Assembly (NCBI RefSeq): GCF_902497875.1
Contig: NZ_CABVHY010000029.1
Coordinates: forward strand, 34,158-98,157
Direction: 5' to 3'
Source: Pseudomonas fluorescens
Lineage (GTDB): Bacteria; Pseudomonadota; Gammaproteobacteria; Pseudomonadales; Pseudomonadaceae
Length of the DNA stretch: 64,000 bases
How positions within the stretch are numbered: the stretch's first letter is position 1; each line of letters opens with the position of its first letter. Of this stretch, positions 31,162 to 39,346 are shown piece by piece. The translations under genes and the position numbers were made by a program. Under the pieces are notes generated by a model, which saw only the letters and a program-made list of their open reading frames with translations, ran no database searches and was not told where the DNA came from.

Positions 31162-31178
31162 AATCACGCTTTGTGATT
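31162..31178. promoter_or_regulatory. Repressor operator (OL-like 1)
   Basis: AATCAC-GCTTT-GTGATT, a perfect-half-site 17-bp dyad just upstream of and touching the -35 of the rightward early promoter. Confidence 0.75.
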
Positions 31179-31205
31179 GACAACAAAATCACAATTCGTG
31201 ATTAT
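31177..31205 (+). promoter_or_regulatory. Rightward early promoter (PL-like)
   Basis: TTGACA (31,177-31,182, perfect -35), a 17-bp spacer and GATTAT (31,200-31,205) form a good sigma70 promoter reading into the accessory operon that starts at 31,238. It is covered by two operators, so the prophage genes downstream are repressed by the CI-like protein. Confidence 0.8.
31187..31203. promoter_or_regulatory. Repressor operator (OL-like 2)
   Basis: AATCAC-AATTC-GTGATT, a perfect-half-site 17-bp dyad covering spacer and -10 of the rightward promoter, 25 bp centre to centre from the first site. Confidence 0.75.
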
Positions 31206-31237
31206 CGCTTCATCGCTACCAAGCACGGAGCTAAGCC

Positions 31238-31618
31238 ATGACTACCATCACCGCCGGAAACTGGAAAGGAACACTGGGCCAAGGTCTGGCTCCTCGCGAA
31301 CTTGAAGCCACGCTGTGGGCTGCTGCCGATCTGACGTTCAAGGAGATCGCGCGACTGATGGGCGTAGCTCCGAAAACCGTTGAGAAACGACTGGAAGTGG
31401 CGCGCTTCAAGCTTGGTGCTCGCACAGTTCGCGGCCTGGTGATGGAAGCATTTAAGCGCCAGATCATCAGCCCTATCGCGGTCGGCCTTATCGCCGTGGT
31501 TGCGGCGCACTCCGTGCTCGGCGACGACCAAGGCGTTCGGAACCAACGCGTTGGTGAGCGCCGGATGGAGCAACGCACTGCGGGTCGGCGTGCAGACGAC
31601 ATTCGACTGGCGGCATAA
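31238..31618 (+). CDS. Small HTH (LuxR/sigma-like) phage protein
   Basis: The 126-residue protein starts MTTITAGNWKGTLGQGLAPR. Residues 18-70 (LAPRELEATLWAAADLTFKEIARLMGVAPKTVEKRLEVARFKLG) resemble a LuxR-type/sigma4-type helix-turn-helix, followed by a hydrophobic stretch (PIAVGLIAVVAAHSVLG) and a basic tail. It is the first gene after the rightward promoter, like N or other early regulators in lambdoid phages. It probably regulates transcription; the target is unknown. Confidence 0.7.
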   Translation: MTTITAGNWKGTLGQGLAPRELEATLWAAADLTFKEIARLMGVAPKTVEKRLEVARFKLGARTVRGLVMEAFKRQIISPIAVGLIAVVAAHSVLGDDQGVRNQRVGERRMEQRTAGRRADDIRLAA

Positions 31619-31713
31619 CCGCTAACTAACCCAGCCAGATTTTTGCGAAAGCCAACAACGCGGCGGGCCTTTGCTCGCCCTCAAGAAAGATCCACAACTA
31701 AGAGGAAACACCC

Positions 31714-32148
31714 ATGTTCGGCAAATTGTTCGGCAAGAAAACCGGTCAGGCCCGCGCTGCGGTCGCCAAGCTGGCCAACCGCGACCTGATGGAGGCGGTG
31801 GTGTACGGCAGCATCTACGTCGCAGCAGCTGATGGTGACCTGGAAGAAAGCGAGCTGGCCAAGGTCGAAGCAATCCTCAGCAATAACCCTGCTCTTCAGG
31901 GCTTCGGTGCTGAGCTTTCAAACGCCATCGACCGCGCCAAGACCGACTTCAAGTCCGGTCCTCGCATCCTGCGCCAGAACGCCGAGAAAGAACTGAGTGA
32001 TCTGGCGCACAGCCCATCCGAAGCCCTGACGGTACTCAACGTGATGCTGACCGTGGCCGAAGCTGACGGTGAGATTGAAGACAGCGAAATGAAGGCCTTG
32101 GAGCGTAGCGCCAAGCTGTTGGGCCTCAATCTGAAAGACCACCTGTAA
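31714..32148 (+). CDS. TerB-like protein
   Basis: The 144-residue protein begins MFGKLFGKKTGQARAAVAKL with AGAGGAAA upstream. It carries two acidic signatures of the TerB fold: VYVAAADGDLEESELAKVEAIL-type and LTVAEADGEIEDSEMKALERSA, each with the D-G-x-[IL]-x-x-x-E pattern. TerB domains bind metal and occur in tellurite-resistance and phage-restriction-associated (Ter) systems. It is placed in the early accessory operon between an HTH gene and small membrane proteins. Function here unknown; a role in phage defence or stress is possible. Confidence 0.85.
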   Translation: MFGKLFGKKTGQARAAVAKLANRDLMEAVVYGSIYVAAADGDLEESELAKVEAILSNNPALQGFGAELSNAIDRAKTDFKSGPRILRQNAEKELSDLAHSPSEALTVLNVMLTVAEADGEIEDSEMKALERSAKLLGLNLKDHL

Positions 32149-32150
32149 CC

Positions 32151-32321
32151 ATGCTGGCCAGGCTCAGGAACAAGGCTCGATCACTGGTGGCCTTCGGGCT
32201 CGCTGGTGGCGTGGTCTTCGTCGACTCGGCCAGCCGCATTCTCTCGATGGTAGGCGACCTTGTATTGGTCGCCCTCCTCTTGATGGTGCTGATGATCGGC
32301 AAGAAACCAAGCTGCGATTAA
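32151..32321 (+). CDS. Small single-/two-helix membrane protein
   Basis: A 56-residue open frame starts with ATG 2 bp after the TerB stop (MLARLRNKARSLVAFGLAGG...). It has two hydrophobic segments (about 12-26 and 33-48) between basic ends. Its tight spacing suggests it is translated with the TerB-like gene. Confidence 0.55.
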   Translation: MLARLRNKARSLVAFGLAGGVVFVDSASRILSMVGDLVLVALLLMVLMIGKKPSCD

Positions 32322-32368
32322 AGCGATGGGGTGGTGAAGCGCCACCCCATCAGCCTCAGGAGATCAAC

Positions 32369-32803
32369 ATGAGCACCACCCAATACGATTCCCGTACCGC
32401 TGACAAGTTTGTGGTTCGCCTGCCCGATGGCCTGCGTGCCGAGATCGAAGGTGCCGCCGATCATCTTGATCGAAGCATGAACAGTATTTTTGTCCAGGCT
32501 ACTCGTCAATACCTTGACGCTCAGCAGCGCCAGCAACTGCTCCTCGATACTTTGGCCGAATTGGCCGCCATCAAGGCCCAGGCTGCGTCCTTCAACATCG
32601 ACGAACACGTTCGGATGGCTGCCGATGCAGGCCGGTACCGCTGGCTGCGCGATGCAGCACTGGGCACGGGATGCGCGAACGTGCCCATGGTTCGTATCGG
32701 TGCCGGAGACCCGGTAGGTGGCGACGATCTGGATAAATTAGCTGACGCTGCCGGGCTCAATTGGCCAATGCCCGATGAGTTTGCCGAGGAACTGGCGTCA
32801 TGA
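32369..32803 (+). CDS. Arc/ribbon-helix-helix DNA-binding protein
   Basis: Residues 10-52 (RTADKFVVRLPDGLRAEIEGAADHLDRSMNSIFVQATRQYL) match the Arc-type RHH fold of phage regulators. The C-terminal 90 residues are unrelated and contain a DAGRYRWLRDAALG segment shared by short phage proteins. It overlaps the next gene by 4 bp. Probably a phage transcription regulator. Confidence 0.85.
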   Translation: MSTTQYDSRTADKFVVRLPDGLRAEIEGAADHLDRSMNSIFVQATRQYLDAQQRQQLLLDTLAELAAIKAQAASFNIDEHVRMAADAGRYRWLRDAALGTGCANVPMVRIGAGDPVGGDDLDKLADAAGLNWPMPDEFAEELAS

Positions 32804-33063
32804 AGACCGTCATCCTTTTGACTTTGCTGCTGGCCTTTGCCGGTAGCGCCAAAGCCGACAGCCTGCCCTGGGGCGTGCGCGTTATCCACGACGATGCTCG
32901 CGGCGTCACCTGCTGGCATTACGTAGGCGTCAATCAGGGCGGCATCAGCTGTCTGCCCGACGCCCAGATCCATCGCCAGCAGGCCAGAGCCGCCGACGAT
33001 GACCAGCCAACCCCGGCGACCACCCCTGCCCCTCACAGCCATGAAGAGAGATTCCAGTTATGA
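32800..33063 (+). CDS. Small secreted protein with signal peptide
   Basis: The 87-residue protein has a clear signal peptide (MKTVILLTLLLAFAGSAKADS, cleavage predicted after AKA). The mature part is short, with a CWHY...GGISCLPD segment holding two Cys that may form a disulfide. It is rare for phage early operons to encode exported proteins; candidates include superinfection exclusion or host-surface modification, but this is speculation. Confidence 0.7.
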   Translation: MKTVILLTLLLAFAGSAKADSLPWGVRVIHDDARGVTCWHYVGVNQGGISCLPDAQIHRQQARAADDDQPTPATTPAPHSHEERFQL

Positions 33064-33272
33064 GCGTGAATACCGCAGCTGGTACCCGCATCACCGTCGG
33101 CCGCACCCGGGCCGGAGAACTCGCAAGTCTCGGCTCGCGCTTGGTGCGCCTCGGCCAGATGCTCCAGGACGACCAGACCAAGATCGGCGAACTGATGTGC
33201 CTGGCTGCTGACTGCCGCTTCAATCTCAATCTGCATGTGGCGGCTGATTCAAGAGGTCGGGAAGATGAGTAG
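33060..33272 (+). CDS. Small phage protein, unknown
   Basis: A 70-residue protein (MSVNTAAGTRITVGRTRAGE...) overlapping its upstream neighbour by 4 bp and its downstream neighbour by 8 bp. Helical, neutral to acidic, two Cys. No family recognised. Confidence 0.5.
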   Translation: MSVNTAAGTRITVGRTRAGELASLGSRLVRLGQMLQDDQTKIGELMCLAADCRFNLNLHVAADSRGREDE

Positions 33273-33630
33273 CTCTCTCGCCCAACTGGCACTCAAAAAG
33301 GCTCGAGCGCGGATGGCAGGCCAAGCTGTCTGGATCAAGCCGGACCCAATGAAACCAACCTCAATTCATGTCCGAAAAAAGGAACAGGCAGACGATTCCG
33401 CAACTTTGCGGAGTCTTGGGGTGATAGTCGATGGACCAATAAATCACTTCATGTTTTTGGAAGGCCGCCGCCTTGCTTTGGACTTGGCCAAATCGCTAAG
33501 CGCACTTGGTGCGCACGAGGTGATCATTAGTTTGCAGCGGTCGGCGGTTGGCCGGCCAGGCAGTTACGCGCAGGGCATCGTGTCGGTGATTGATCTGATC
33601 AGGGAGGCCAGCCATGCGAATGAAGCCTGA
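33265..33630 (+). CDS. Phage protein, unknown
   Basis: I start at ATG 33,265 (MSSSLAQLALKKARARMAGQ); a longer in-frame start lies inside the previous gene. The 121-residue protein has a basic N-terminus and an alpha/beta-like C-terminus (LSALGAHEVIISLQRSAVG). Function unknown. Confidence 0.5.
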   Translation: MSSSLAQLALKKARARMAGQAVWIKPDPMKPTSIHVRKKEQADDSATLRSLGVIVDGPINHFMFLEGRRLALDLAKSLSALGAHEVIISLQRSAVGRPGSYAQGIVSVIDLIREASHANEA

Positions 33631-34309
33631 GCACGCGGATCGGCTCGGCGAATTGCTGAAGCTGCCAAACCTGAGCCCACGCAGCAGCCTGATTCTCGCT
33701 CGAAGGATTGCCCGTTACATCAGCACGGAACGCGTGCAGACCCGTGCCTACTTCGCCGCCGAAATCAAAAAAGCAGAGGGTGGACTGCCATTCACGCGGC
33801 GCCAACTGACCACGATCAAAGCCGCACAAAAGGCTGCATCAAAATCGCACAAAGAAACCTTGCTCAACATTGGCACCTGGCTCTACCAGAACGACGAAAT
33901 GCTAACAGCGCGCTATGGCTTTGATGGCATCTGCGACGTCCTCGAGGTCAATCCCGTGCACCGTGCCGAGGTAATCGAATACGCAGAGGATATGCGGCGA
34001 GCGATATCAGCTATCGCGTTCGTTTCGGGGTTTGAGGACAGCGCCAGCAAGCAGTCAGGGAGGCACCCGGAAGACTGGAAGGATGGCCCGCTATTCGATG
34101 TTTTCATGCAAATGATGAGGAAAGCCATGGTCGAGAACCGTTCGACGATGCCTGACCCGTTCGCACCTGGTGGTCCCTTCCACGGCATGCCAACCTATTA
34201 CCAGCAACCCGACGGCACCATGGCCCGCAAAAGCGTTTCGCTGTTGGTGCACAGTCCAGACGGCAGCAGCCGGGTGTTTGAGCGAATAGTGGAGAAGGCC
34301 AAAAAGTGA
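33614..34309 (+). CDS. Phage protein at right end of prophage, unknown
   Basis: A 231-residue protein, starting MRMKPEHADRLGELLKLPNL and overlapping the previous gene by 17 bp. It is helical at the N-terminus with basic residues; the C-terminus contains PDGTMARKSVSLLVHSPDGSSRVFERIVEK. It is the last recognisable gene of the prophage. No catalytic motif seen. Confidence 0.6.
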   Translation: MRMKPEHADRLGELLKLPNLSPRSSLILARRIARYISTERVQTRAYFAAEIKKAEGGLPFTRRQLTTIKAAQKAASKSHKETLLNIGTWLYQNDEMLTARYGFDGICDVLEVNPVHRAEVIEYAEDMRRAISAIAFVSGFEDSASKQSGRHPEDWKDGPLFDVFMQMMRKAMVENRSTMPDPFAPGGPFHGMPTYYQQPDGTMARKSVSLLVHSPDGSSRVFERIVEKAKK

Positions 34310-34824
34310 AGTTCTGAACCGAGGCAGAAAATTCCTGGTTCGTGTTTTTCTATACGGTAATGGTGTTGGGTGTCACGAGAATGAAGGGCTTGGCGGCCTT
34401 TCCAATAACATGGCAGGTTGGGCGTAACGCAGGGGATGACGCTGGAGCGGTTGGGACAGGTAGGACGGGGAAGACCAGTGCAGCGGTTACGGGTGGGTGT
34501 AGTGCTGGAGCATTTCGATCAATTCAGCGGCTCGCACAGCCTTATTTGCGCGATTAAGGAAAACCGCAGCTACGCTGTTCAGGAGATATGAGTCAAGTGT
34601 TAAGTAACAAAAATGCAGCAGGGTTCACGTTTCCAACCTTTTCACCCCGTCGGGCTAGCTGCACGGCGGGATTATAATGACCTCGAGAGCGACCCGCTGA
34701 TTCATCCGACAGAATGCGGATAAGGTGTCGTTTTGGGATATGCAGCCGGGTTTCATTGAAAATGTTTCTGCTGTTGATGATTGATTGATCTTGAGGTCAG
34801 GTAGTTTTATCAAATCGCGCTCAT
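34310..34824. other. Gap between prophage and host-type genes
   Basis: About 515 bp without a supported gene. It holds an isolated TATAAT (34,673-34,678) without a convincing -35, and several T/A-rich runs. It probably contains one prophage junction (attachment site), but with the other end outside the window the repeat cannot be recognised. No tRNA gene is seen here. Confidence 0.5.
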
Positions 34825-34858
34825 TAAAAAACCCGCCCTTTTAAGGAGGCGGGTTTTT
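34825..34858. terminator. Intrinsic terminator downstream of the DUF4214 protein gene
   Basis: AAAAAACCCGCC pairs with GGCGGGTTTTT around a short loop (CTTTTAAGGA). It has T-runs on both strands, lies 54 bp beyond the stop of the leftward gene, and can work in both directions. Confidence 0.85.
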
Positions 34859-34911
34859 CGAGAGCCCTTCACCAAGCCCGAAGGCCGGTGTTGGATTCAC
34901 ATCAGCGCTTA

Positions 34912-36669
34912 TCAGACGTAGCTGATAACACCGTTTGCTACCGACACGTGATCAGCAGTTACGCCAGTCAGAGTGATAACAGCAGCATCGCCGGAAAGAA
35001 CTACAGTGCCAGCAGCATCTACAGTAGTTGTCGCGCTGCCGTGTTTTGCAGTTTCGATAACAACTTGAGTACCGGTAGCGCCTTTAACCAGGAAGAACTC
35101 CAGTGCGTTACCGTTACCAGTGGTCAGAGCACCATTGTTGAACGTGTAAGCGGAGCCCAAAACGATGCTATCGCCAGCGCCGAAAGCGTTAGCAGCTGTA
35201 GTACCGATCGAGTAGTCGGTGCCCGCAGCAAGGTTGGCTTTGTCGGCGAAGAAGAACACGTCTTTTGCGACAGTAGCCGAAGCATCAGGAGCAACACCAG
35301 CTGCGATTTTGTGCAGGGTAACGCCAGTCGAAGCGAAGGCATCAACAGCAACAAGAGCTTTTGCTACTGCGTCATCCAGTACCTTGGCTTGGTCATTGAT
35401 AGCTTTAACTGCAGCGACGTCAACGTCAGCAGCTTGAGCTTTAACAAGAGTTGCATCCGCAAGCACTTTGGTATCTGCCAGAGCGGAGAATTTAACTACC
35501 GCTGTGTCAACGAGATCTACTGCTGCTTTGGTAGTGTTAACTGCAACAACAGCAGCATTCTTAGCTACGTCGATAGAAGCTGTGGCTTTGAAGGTCGCCA
35601 GGTAAGGAACGTCTTTCAGAGCAGCATCCAAGGCAACGCGCTGGGCAGCAGTAGTGCTACCAGCAACATAGAAATCGTACAGAGAGCCAGAGTTAGTGAT
35701 GCTTACATCGACAAGTGCAGCTTTAGCGATAACACCAACAGAGAAGGCAGTGTCAGCAGTCAGACCAGCTTTCACGCCTGCAACGTCTGCAACTTTAGCA
35801 GCTGTCAGAGAAGCGTTGGTTTTAGCAGCTGCTTCATAAGCTGCACCTTTGGTTTTTGCATCAGCGCTCAGCAGAGCGCGTGCAGCTTCCAAGGCGGTGC
35901 TGGCGTCAGAGGCACGAGTAACCAATACAGTTGTGCTTGGTTCGCCAGAAGCGGCAAGACGGAAAGCAGCAGCATCGTTGGTGATTGCGCTGATTTTTGC
36001 AGCATAAGACGACAAAGCATTAATTGCGTCAGTGTCGGACACAGCTACGTTAGCAGCCAGCTTGGCAACCAATGCATCTACTGCAGCAGTTTTGGCAGTG
36101 TTGTTAGCTACAACTGCGTTTTGAGCAGCGTCCAGAGCAGCGATCAGACCCTGTGCAGGAACCAGACCAGCCAGAGTACCGTTGGAGATGGTAGCCAGAG
36201 CAGCGGTAACCGAAGCAGGAGTGCTGTCTACACCAACCAGTACAGCTGTACCAGCTGCTGGGTTGTAAGCAGCACCAGCAGCGTCAGTGTAAGTCTGAGC
36301 AACAAAAACTTTGTTGTTGATAGTAGCTTGGTCCAGCGCGCCCAGGTTGGTCACCATAGTAGCAGCCAGAGTATCGGCAGTTACGGTGCCTTTAGCCAAA
36401 GCATCAACCCAGAAAGCTTTACCAGCAGCGTCAGATGGACGACCAAGAAGGTTGGTGTAGATCTTGTCAACCAGGGCAGCAGGAGTCAGACCTGCGTAAG
36501 CAGCCTTGTACTCGGCGCTCAAGGTGAAGCCAGTAGCTACGGTCTTGATGGTAGCTGTGCCTTTAACGATAGCGTCAGCCCAGAAAGCCTGGCCAGCGCT
36601 GTCAGCTGCGCGGCCCAGGTAAGCTACGTAAAGTTCTTGTACTGCTTTGAGTTGTGCTTGAGTTGCCAT
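34912..36669 (-). CDS. Secreted cysteine-free DUF4214 surface protein, likely type I secretion substrate
   Basis: The 585-residue protein contains no Cys, is very rich in Ala, Val and Thr, has no N-terminal signal peptide, and begins with two DUF4214-type helix pairs (LYVAYLGRAADSAGQAFW at residues 13-30; IYTNLLGRPSDAAGKAFW at about 70-87). The middle is a long series of beta-helix-like Ala/Val/Thr segments. Its end (residues about 490-585) carries FFLVKGATGTQVVI and ITLTGVTADHVSVANGVISY, like C-terminal export regions of type I secreted proteins; classical GGxGxD RTX repeats are absent. Codon use is unlike neighbours (many GCT, GTA, ACT), suggesting high expression. GGAG precedes the ATG. 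The type I secretion genes of the same block lie at 46,405-50,887. A surface-layer or adhesin role is inferred. Confidence 0.75.
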   Translation of the reverse strand: MATQAQLKAVQELYVAYLGRAADSAGQAFWADAIVKGTATIKTVATGFTLSAEYKAAYAGLTPAALVDKIYTNLLGRPSDAAGKAFWVDALAKGTVTADTLAATMVTNLGALDQATINNKVFVAQTYTDAAGAAYNPAAGTAVLVGVDSTPASVTAALATISNGTLAGLVPAQGLIAALDAAQNAVVANNTAKTAAVDALVAKLAANVAVSDTDAINALSSYAAKISAITNDAAAFRLAASGEPSTTVLVTRASDASTALEAARALLSADAKTKGAAYEAAAKTNASLTAAKVADVAGVKAGLTADTAFSVGVIAKAALVDVSITNSGSLYDFYVAGSTTAAQRVALDAALKDVPYLATFKATASIDVAKNAAVVAVNTTKAAVDLVDTAVVKFSALADTKVLADATLVKAQAADVDVAAVKAINDQAKVLDDAVAKALVAVDAFASTGVTLHKIAAGVAPDASATVAKDVFFFADKANLAAGTDYSIGTTAANAFGAGDSIVLGSAYTFNNGALTTGNGNALEFFLVKGATGTQVVIETAKHGSATTTVDAAGTVVLSGDAAVITLTGVTADHVSVANGVISYV

Positions 36670-36919
36670 GTGAGGTACTTCTCCAAAATTAGTCGAATCG
36701 ACAGGCAGGCGTTGTGTTAGCGGGCCCGTCGGCCCCAGCCTGATGCCCCCCCGTTCAAAGGGGTAGCTCCTTCATAGATAATCACTTCAGCCAAAAAAGC
36801 TTAGTCCAGTACGTTTTAATTCCATGCATATACCTAGACAATTTGGCATAAAGCGCTGCCATCCTACACAGCTTCCCTACCTCGAAACAAGAAAATTCCT
36901 ACAAGGATTTACCTTTTTT
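36670..36919 (-). promoter_or_regulatory. Upstream leader of the surface-protein gene
   Basis: The 250-bp region between the acyltransferase stop and the surface-protein start holds a GC-rich hairpin-forming stretch (about 36,717-36,768, GGGGCCGACGGGCCC on the minus strand) and AT-rich DNA beyond it. A -35/-10 pair is not convincing by eye. A long structured leader is common for highly expressed surface proteins with stable mRNA. Confidence 0.4.
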
Positions 36920-39031
36920 TTATAAGCCAGAAGTCGCTGTTGCGGCTTTCCCCAATGGCATAAGGCGTTTTGCCATAAATTCGGTGAAATCTTTTAAAAG
37001 CGTCAAGTTTCCGTCTCCGCTTAAATGATCGCCATCCAGGAACAGCGGCTTGCCATTTCGGAAGGCATTGCACTCCTCACCCGGGCACAAAACAGGGAAC
37101 GGGTCCCATACCGAAGCACTCGGAAGTTGCCGAATTATTTCAGCGAAAGACTGCATGACCGGTTTGCGATAACTTTCCAGCAGCTGCTTGGACACACTAA
37201 AGCCCGGGGCGCAAATCGGGTTGTTGTGGTTAAACCAGTCGGCGCAACGAAAGGGCGGCGCGCGGAACAACGGCTTGGGCCCTTCAAAAACGATGTGCAC
37301 ACCCTTGTCGGAGAATTCCTTGAGGACATTCACCGCGTCTTTCACCGCCCGCTCGCGTCCGGCATCGGCAGCCGGCCCGAACATTTGTGCCGCAGCCTCT
37401 GCTTCGCCAAAGTACGCCCACTGATCGGACAGCCGCGCCAGACGCAGCGACGGCAAAAACAAGATATCGCCGGGCTTGAGCCGTTTGTGCAGGTCTTCCA
37501 GCGACGCTTTGGCGTACTGCTGGCATTGCGCGTTATCGTTTTCCCGGAACGGTTGCAGGCTGATGAACGGGCAGCCGCCGTTGTTGTAGGCAAATATCTG
37601 GGTGCTGTTGCGCATCGCGTATTGCTTGAACAGGCCTTCATACGCCAGCGCATGGGAGTCGCCAATCACGTAAATGCTCTGCTCGTTGATCGGCCGCGGC
37701 GTCGCACAGTTGTAGGGCTTGTAGCTCATCATCAAGCCACCGCCGACAGTGTGGTACTCGGGCTCGGCGAGGCAACCGGGATTGTCGGCGCTGAACCATG
37801 ACCCATGGGGGTACCAGTCATCCTGGTTCTTGCTCAAGGTGCTGAGAGAAATCTGGTGCAAATTCAGCGCGATCCGCTCCGCGCCCCACCAGCTGGCGCC
37901 GACGAACGCCAGGCCGAGCACGATGACGGCGGTCTGTGGCAGACGACGGATGGCGTGGGAATGGCGAATCGGGTTTTCAATCAGTTTGTACGAAGCAATC
38001 GCCAGGGCAAACGTCAGCACCACGGCCAGGACGCGCAGCAACGGCGTGTCGATCCCGACTGTCCAGCGGAACAGCACAAACACCGGCCAGTGCCAGAGGT
38101 ACAGGGAATAGGAGATGCGCCCGATGTACACCAGCGGCGCGTTACCCAACAGCGTGTGCAGACGACGCAGGTGTGGATGGCGATGCAAGCAGTAGATCAC
38201 CCCGACGGTGCCCAGTACGGCAGGCAAGGCGCCAGGAAACGGGAAATGCGCGGGCGAGGAAAACGCCAGCGCGGCTAACAGCAGCAACAGCGACAGTGCG
38301 CCGAAGATCCCGCGCCACGGCCCCGGCGACACGGTTTCGAGCACTGGTTTCTGTTGGGTCAATTGAAACAGCAACACACCCGCGGCCAGTTCCCAGAAAC
38401 GGCTCGGGGTGAGGAAGTAGGCTTCGGTCGGGCTGACGCTGCTCTGCCAACCGGCGAACATCAGCGAGGCGATACCCGCTGCGACGAACAGGCCAATGGA
38501 CAGCGCGCGACCTTTAGGACCACTGAGCCAGGCCAGGAACATCAACGGGAAGACCAGGTAGAACTGCTCCTCGACCGCCAGTGACCAGGTGTGGGTATAG
38601 GGGTTGAACTCAGTGGTAGGGGCGAAATAGTCGCGACCGGTTTGGGCCAGGATGAAGTTGCTCAAGCCGAAGAACGCGTACAGCCCGGTCTTCTGGTTAA
38701 CCGCGCTGAGCCACGAAGTGGGCACGAACAGCGCGGTGGCGTAGGCGGTCACCAGCAAGCAGACGATCAGCGCGGGGAAGATCCGCTTGATCCGCCTGGC
38801 GTAGAAATAGGCGAAGAATTGCAGCAGGCCACGGCCACGAAAGCTGACGATCGAGGCGCTGACGACGAAGCCAGAGATGACGAAAAACACATCAACCCCG
38901 ACAAAACCGCCCGGCAACCATGGACCGTGCAGGTGATAGATCAGCACCGCAAGCACGGCCAGGGCGCGCATGCCGTCGATATAGGGGTAATAGGCTGTGC
39001 GCGTAACAGCGGGTTGCGGTGTAGAAGTCAT
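36920..39031 (-). CDS. OafA/YrhL-type O-acyltransferase with SGNH domain
   Basis: The 703-residue protein has an acyltransferase-3 membrane domain (residues 12-370) opening with YIDGMRALAVLAVLIYHL, containing the H in WSLAVEEQFYLVFP and SLYLWHWPVF, followed by a periplasmic SGNH hydrolase-like domain (about 430-690) with GDSHALAYEGLF and FLDGDHLSGDG. Such fusions O-acetylate surface polysaccharides. Near the glycan-export genes it most likely decorates the product of the adjacent glycosyltransferase cluster. Confidence 0.93.
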   Translation of the reverse strand: MTSTPQPAVTRTAYYPYIDGMRALAVLAVLIYHLHGPWLPGGFVGVDVFFVISGFVVSASIVSFRGRGLLQFFAYFYARRIKRIFPALIVCLLVTAYATALFVPTSWLSAVNQKTGLYAFFGLSNFILAQTGRDYFAPTTEFNPYTHTWSLAVEEQFYLVFPLMFLAWLSGPKGRALSIGLFVAAGIASLMFAGWQSSVSPTEAYFLTPSRFWELAAGVLLFQLTQQKPVLETVSPGPWRGIFGALSLLLLLAALAFSSPAHFPFPGALPAVLGTVGVIYCLHRHPHLRRLHTLLGNAPLVYIGRISYSLYLWHWPVFVLFRWTVGIDTPLLRVLAVVLTFALAIASYKLIENPIRHSHAIRRLPQTAVIVLGLAFVGASWWGAERIALNLHQISLSTLSKNQDDWYPHGSWFSADNPGCLAEPEYHTVGGGLMMSYKPYNCATPRPINEQSIYVIGDSHALAYEGLFKQYAMRNSTQIFAYNNGGCPFISLQPFRENDNAQCQQYAKASLEDLHKRLKPGDILFLPSLRLARLSDQWAYFGEAEAAAQMFGPAADAGRERAVKDAVNVLKEFSDKGVHIVFEGPKPLFRAPPFRCADWFNHNNPICAPGFSVSKQLLESYRKPVMQSFAEIIRQLPSASVWDPFPVLCPGEECNAFRNGKPLFLDGDHLSGDGNLTLLKDFTEFMAKRLMPLGKAATATSGL

Positions 39032-39222
39032 CGGGTTATCTCGGCAAAAAACGCTGCAACCCTACCCACCTTCCTACCTGTAAACAAGACAGGGAGAACG
39101 TCGCTGTGGGGTTTTTCTGATCGGGTTAGCATGGATTAATTTTCATATATTGTTAGCTAGCTAATAGCGAGGTCGCTATCTGTGGCAACGGACTGACCCT
39201 ATCGCGGGCAAGCTCCGTCCAC

Positions 39223-39322
39223 TGTGGGAGCGAGCTTGCTCGCGATGGACTCAAGGGCGGCGCATTTATTCAGAAAGTACGCGTTATCGTTAACGTCCAT
39301 CGCGAGCAAGCTCGCTCCCACA
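39223..39322. repeat. REPIN-like inverted pair of REP elements
   Basis: TGTGGGAGCGAGCTTGCTCG begins at 39,223 and its reverse complement ends at 39,322, separated by about 46 bp. The 27-bp arms are 39,223-39,249 and 39,296-39,322. The sequence is typical of Pseudomonas REP elements in fluorescent species. A degenerate third half (ATCGCGGGCAAGCTCCG) lies at 39,201-39,217. Confidence 0.88.
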
Positions 39323-39346
39323 CCAAGCAGCACTGCCCGCGAAAAC

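Noticed and set aside
34342..34557. A 71-codon plus-strand open frame in the prophage-host gap
   Set aside because: No family, no ribosome-binding site, low-complexity Gly/Thr composition.
34888..36720. A plus-strand open frame of 610 codons opposite the DUF4214 protein
   Set aside because: It gives a Ser/Cys/Val-rich product without family; the minus-strand protein has clear motifs, RBS and terminator.
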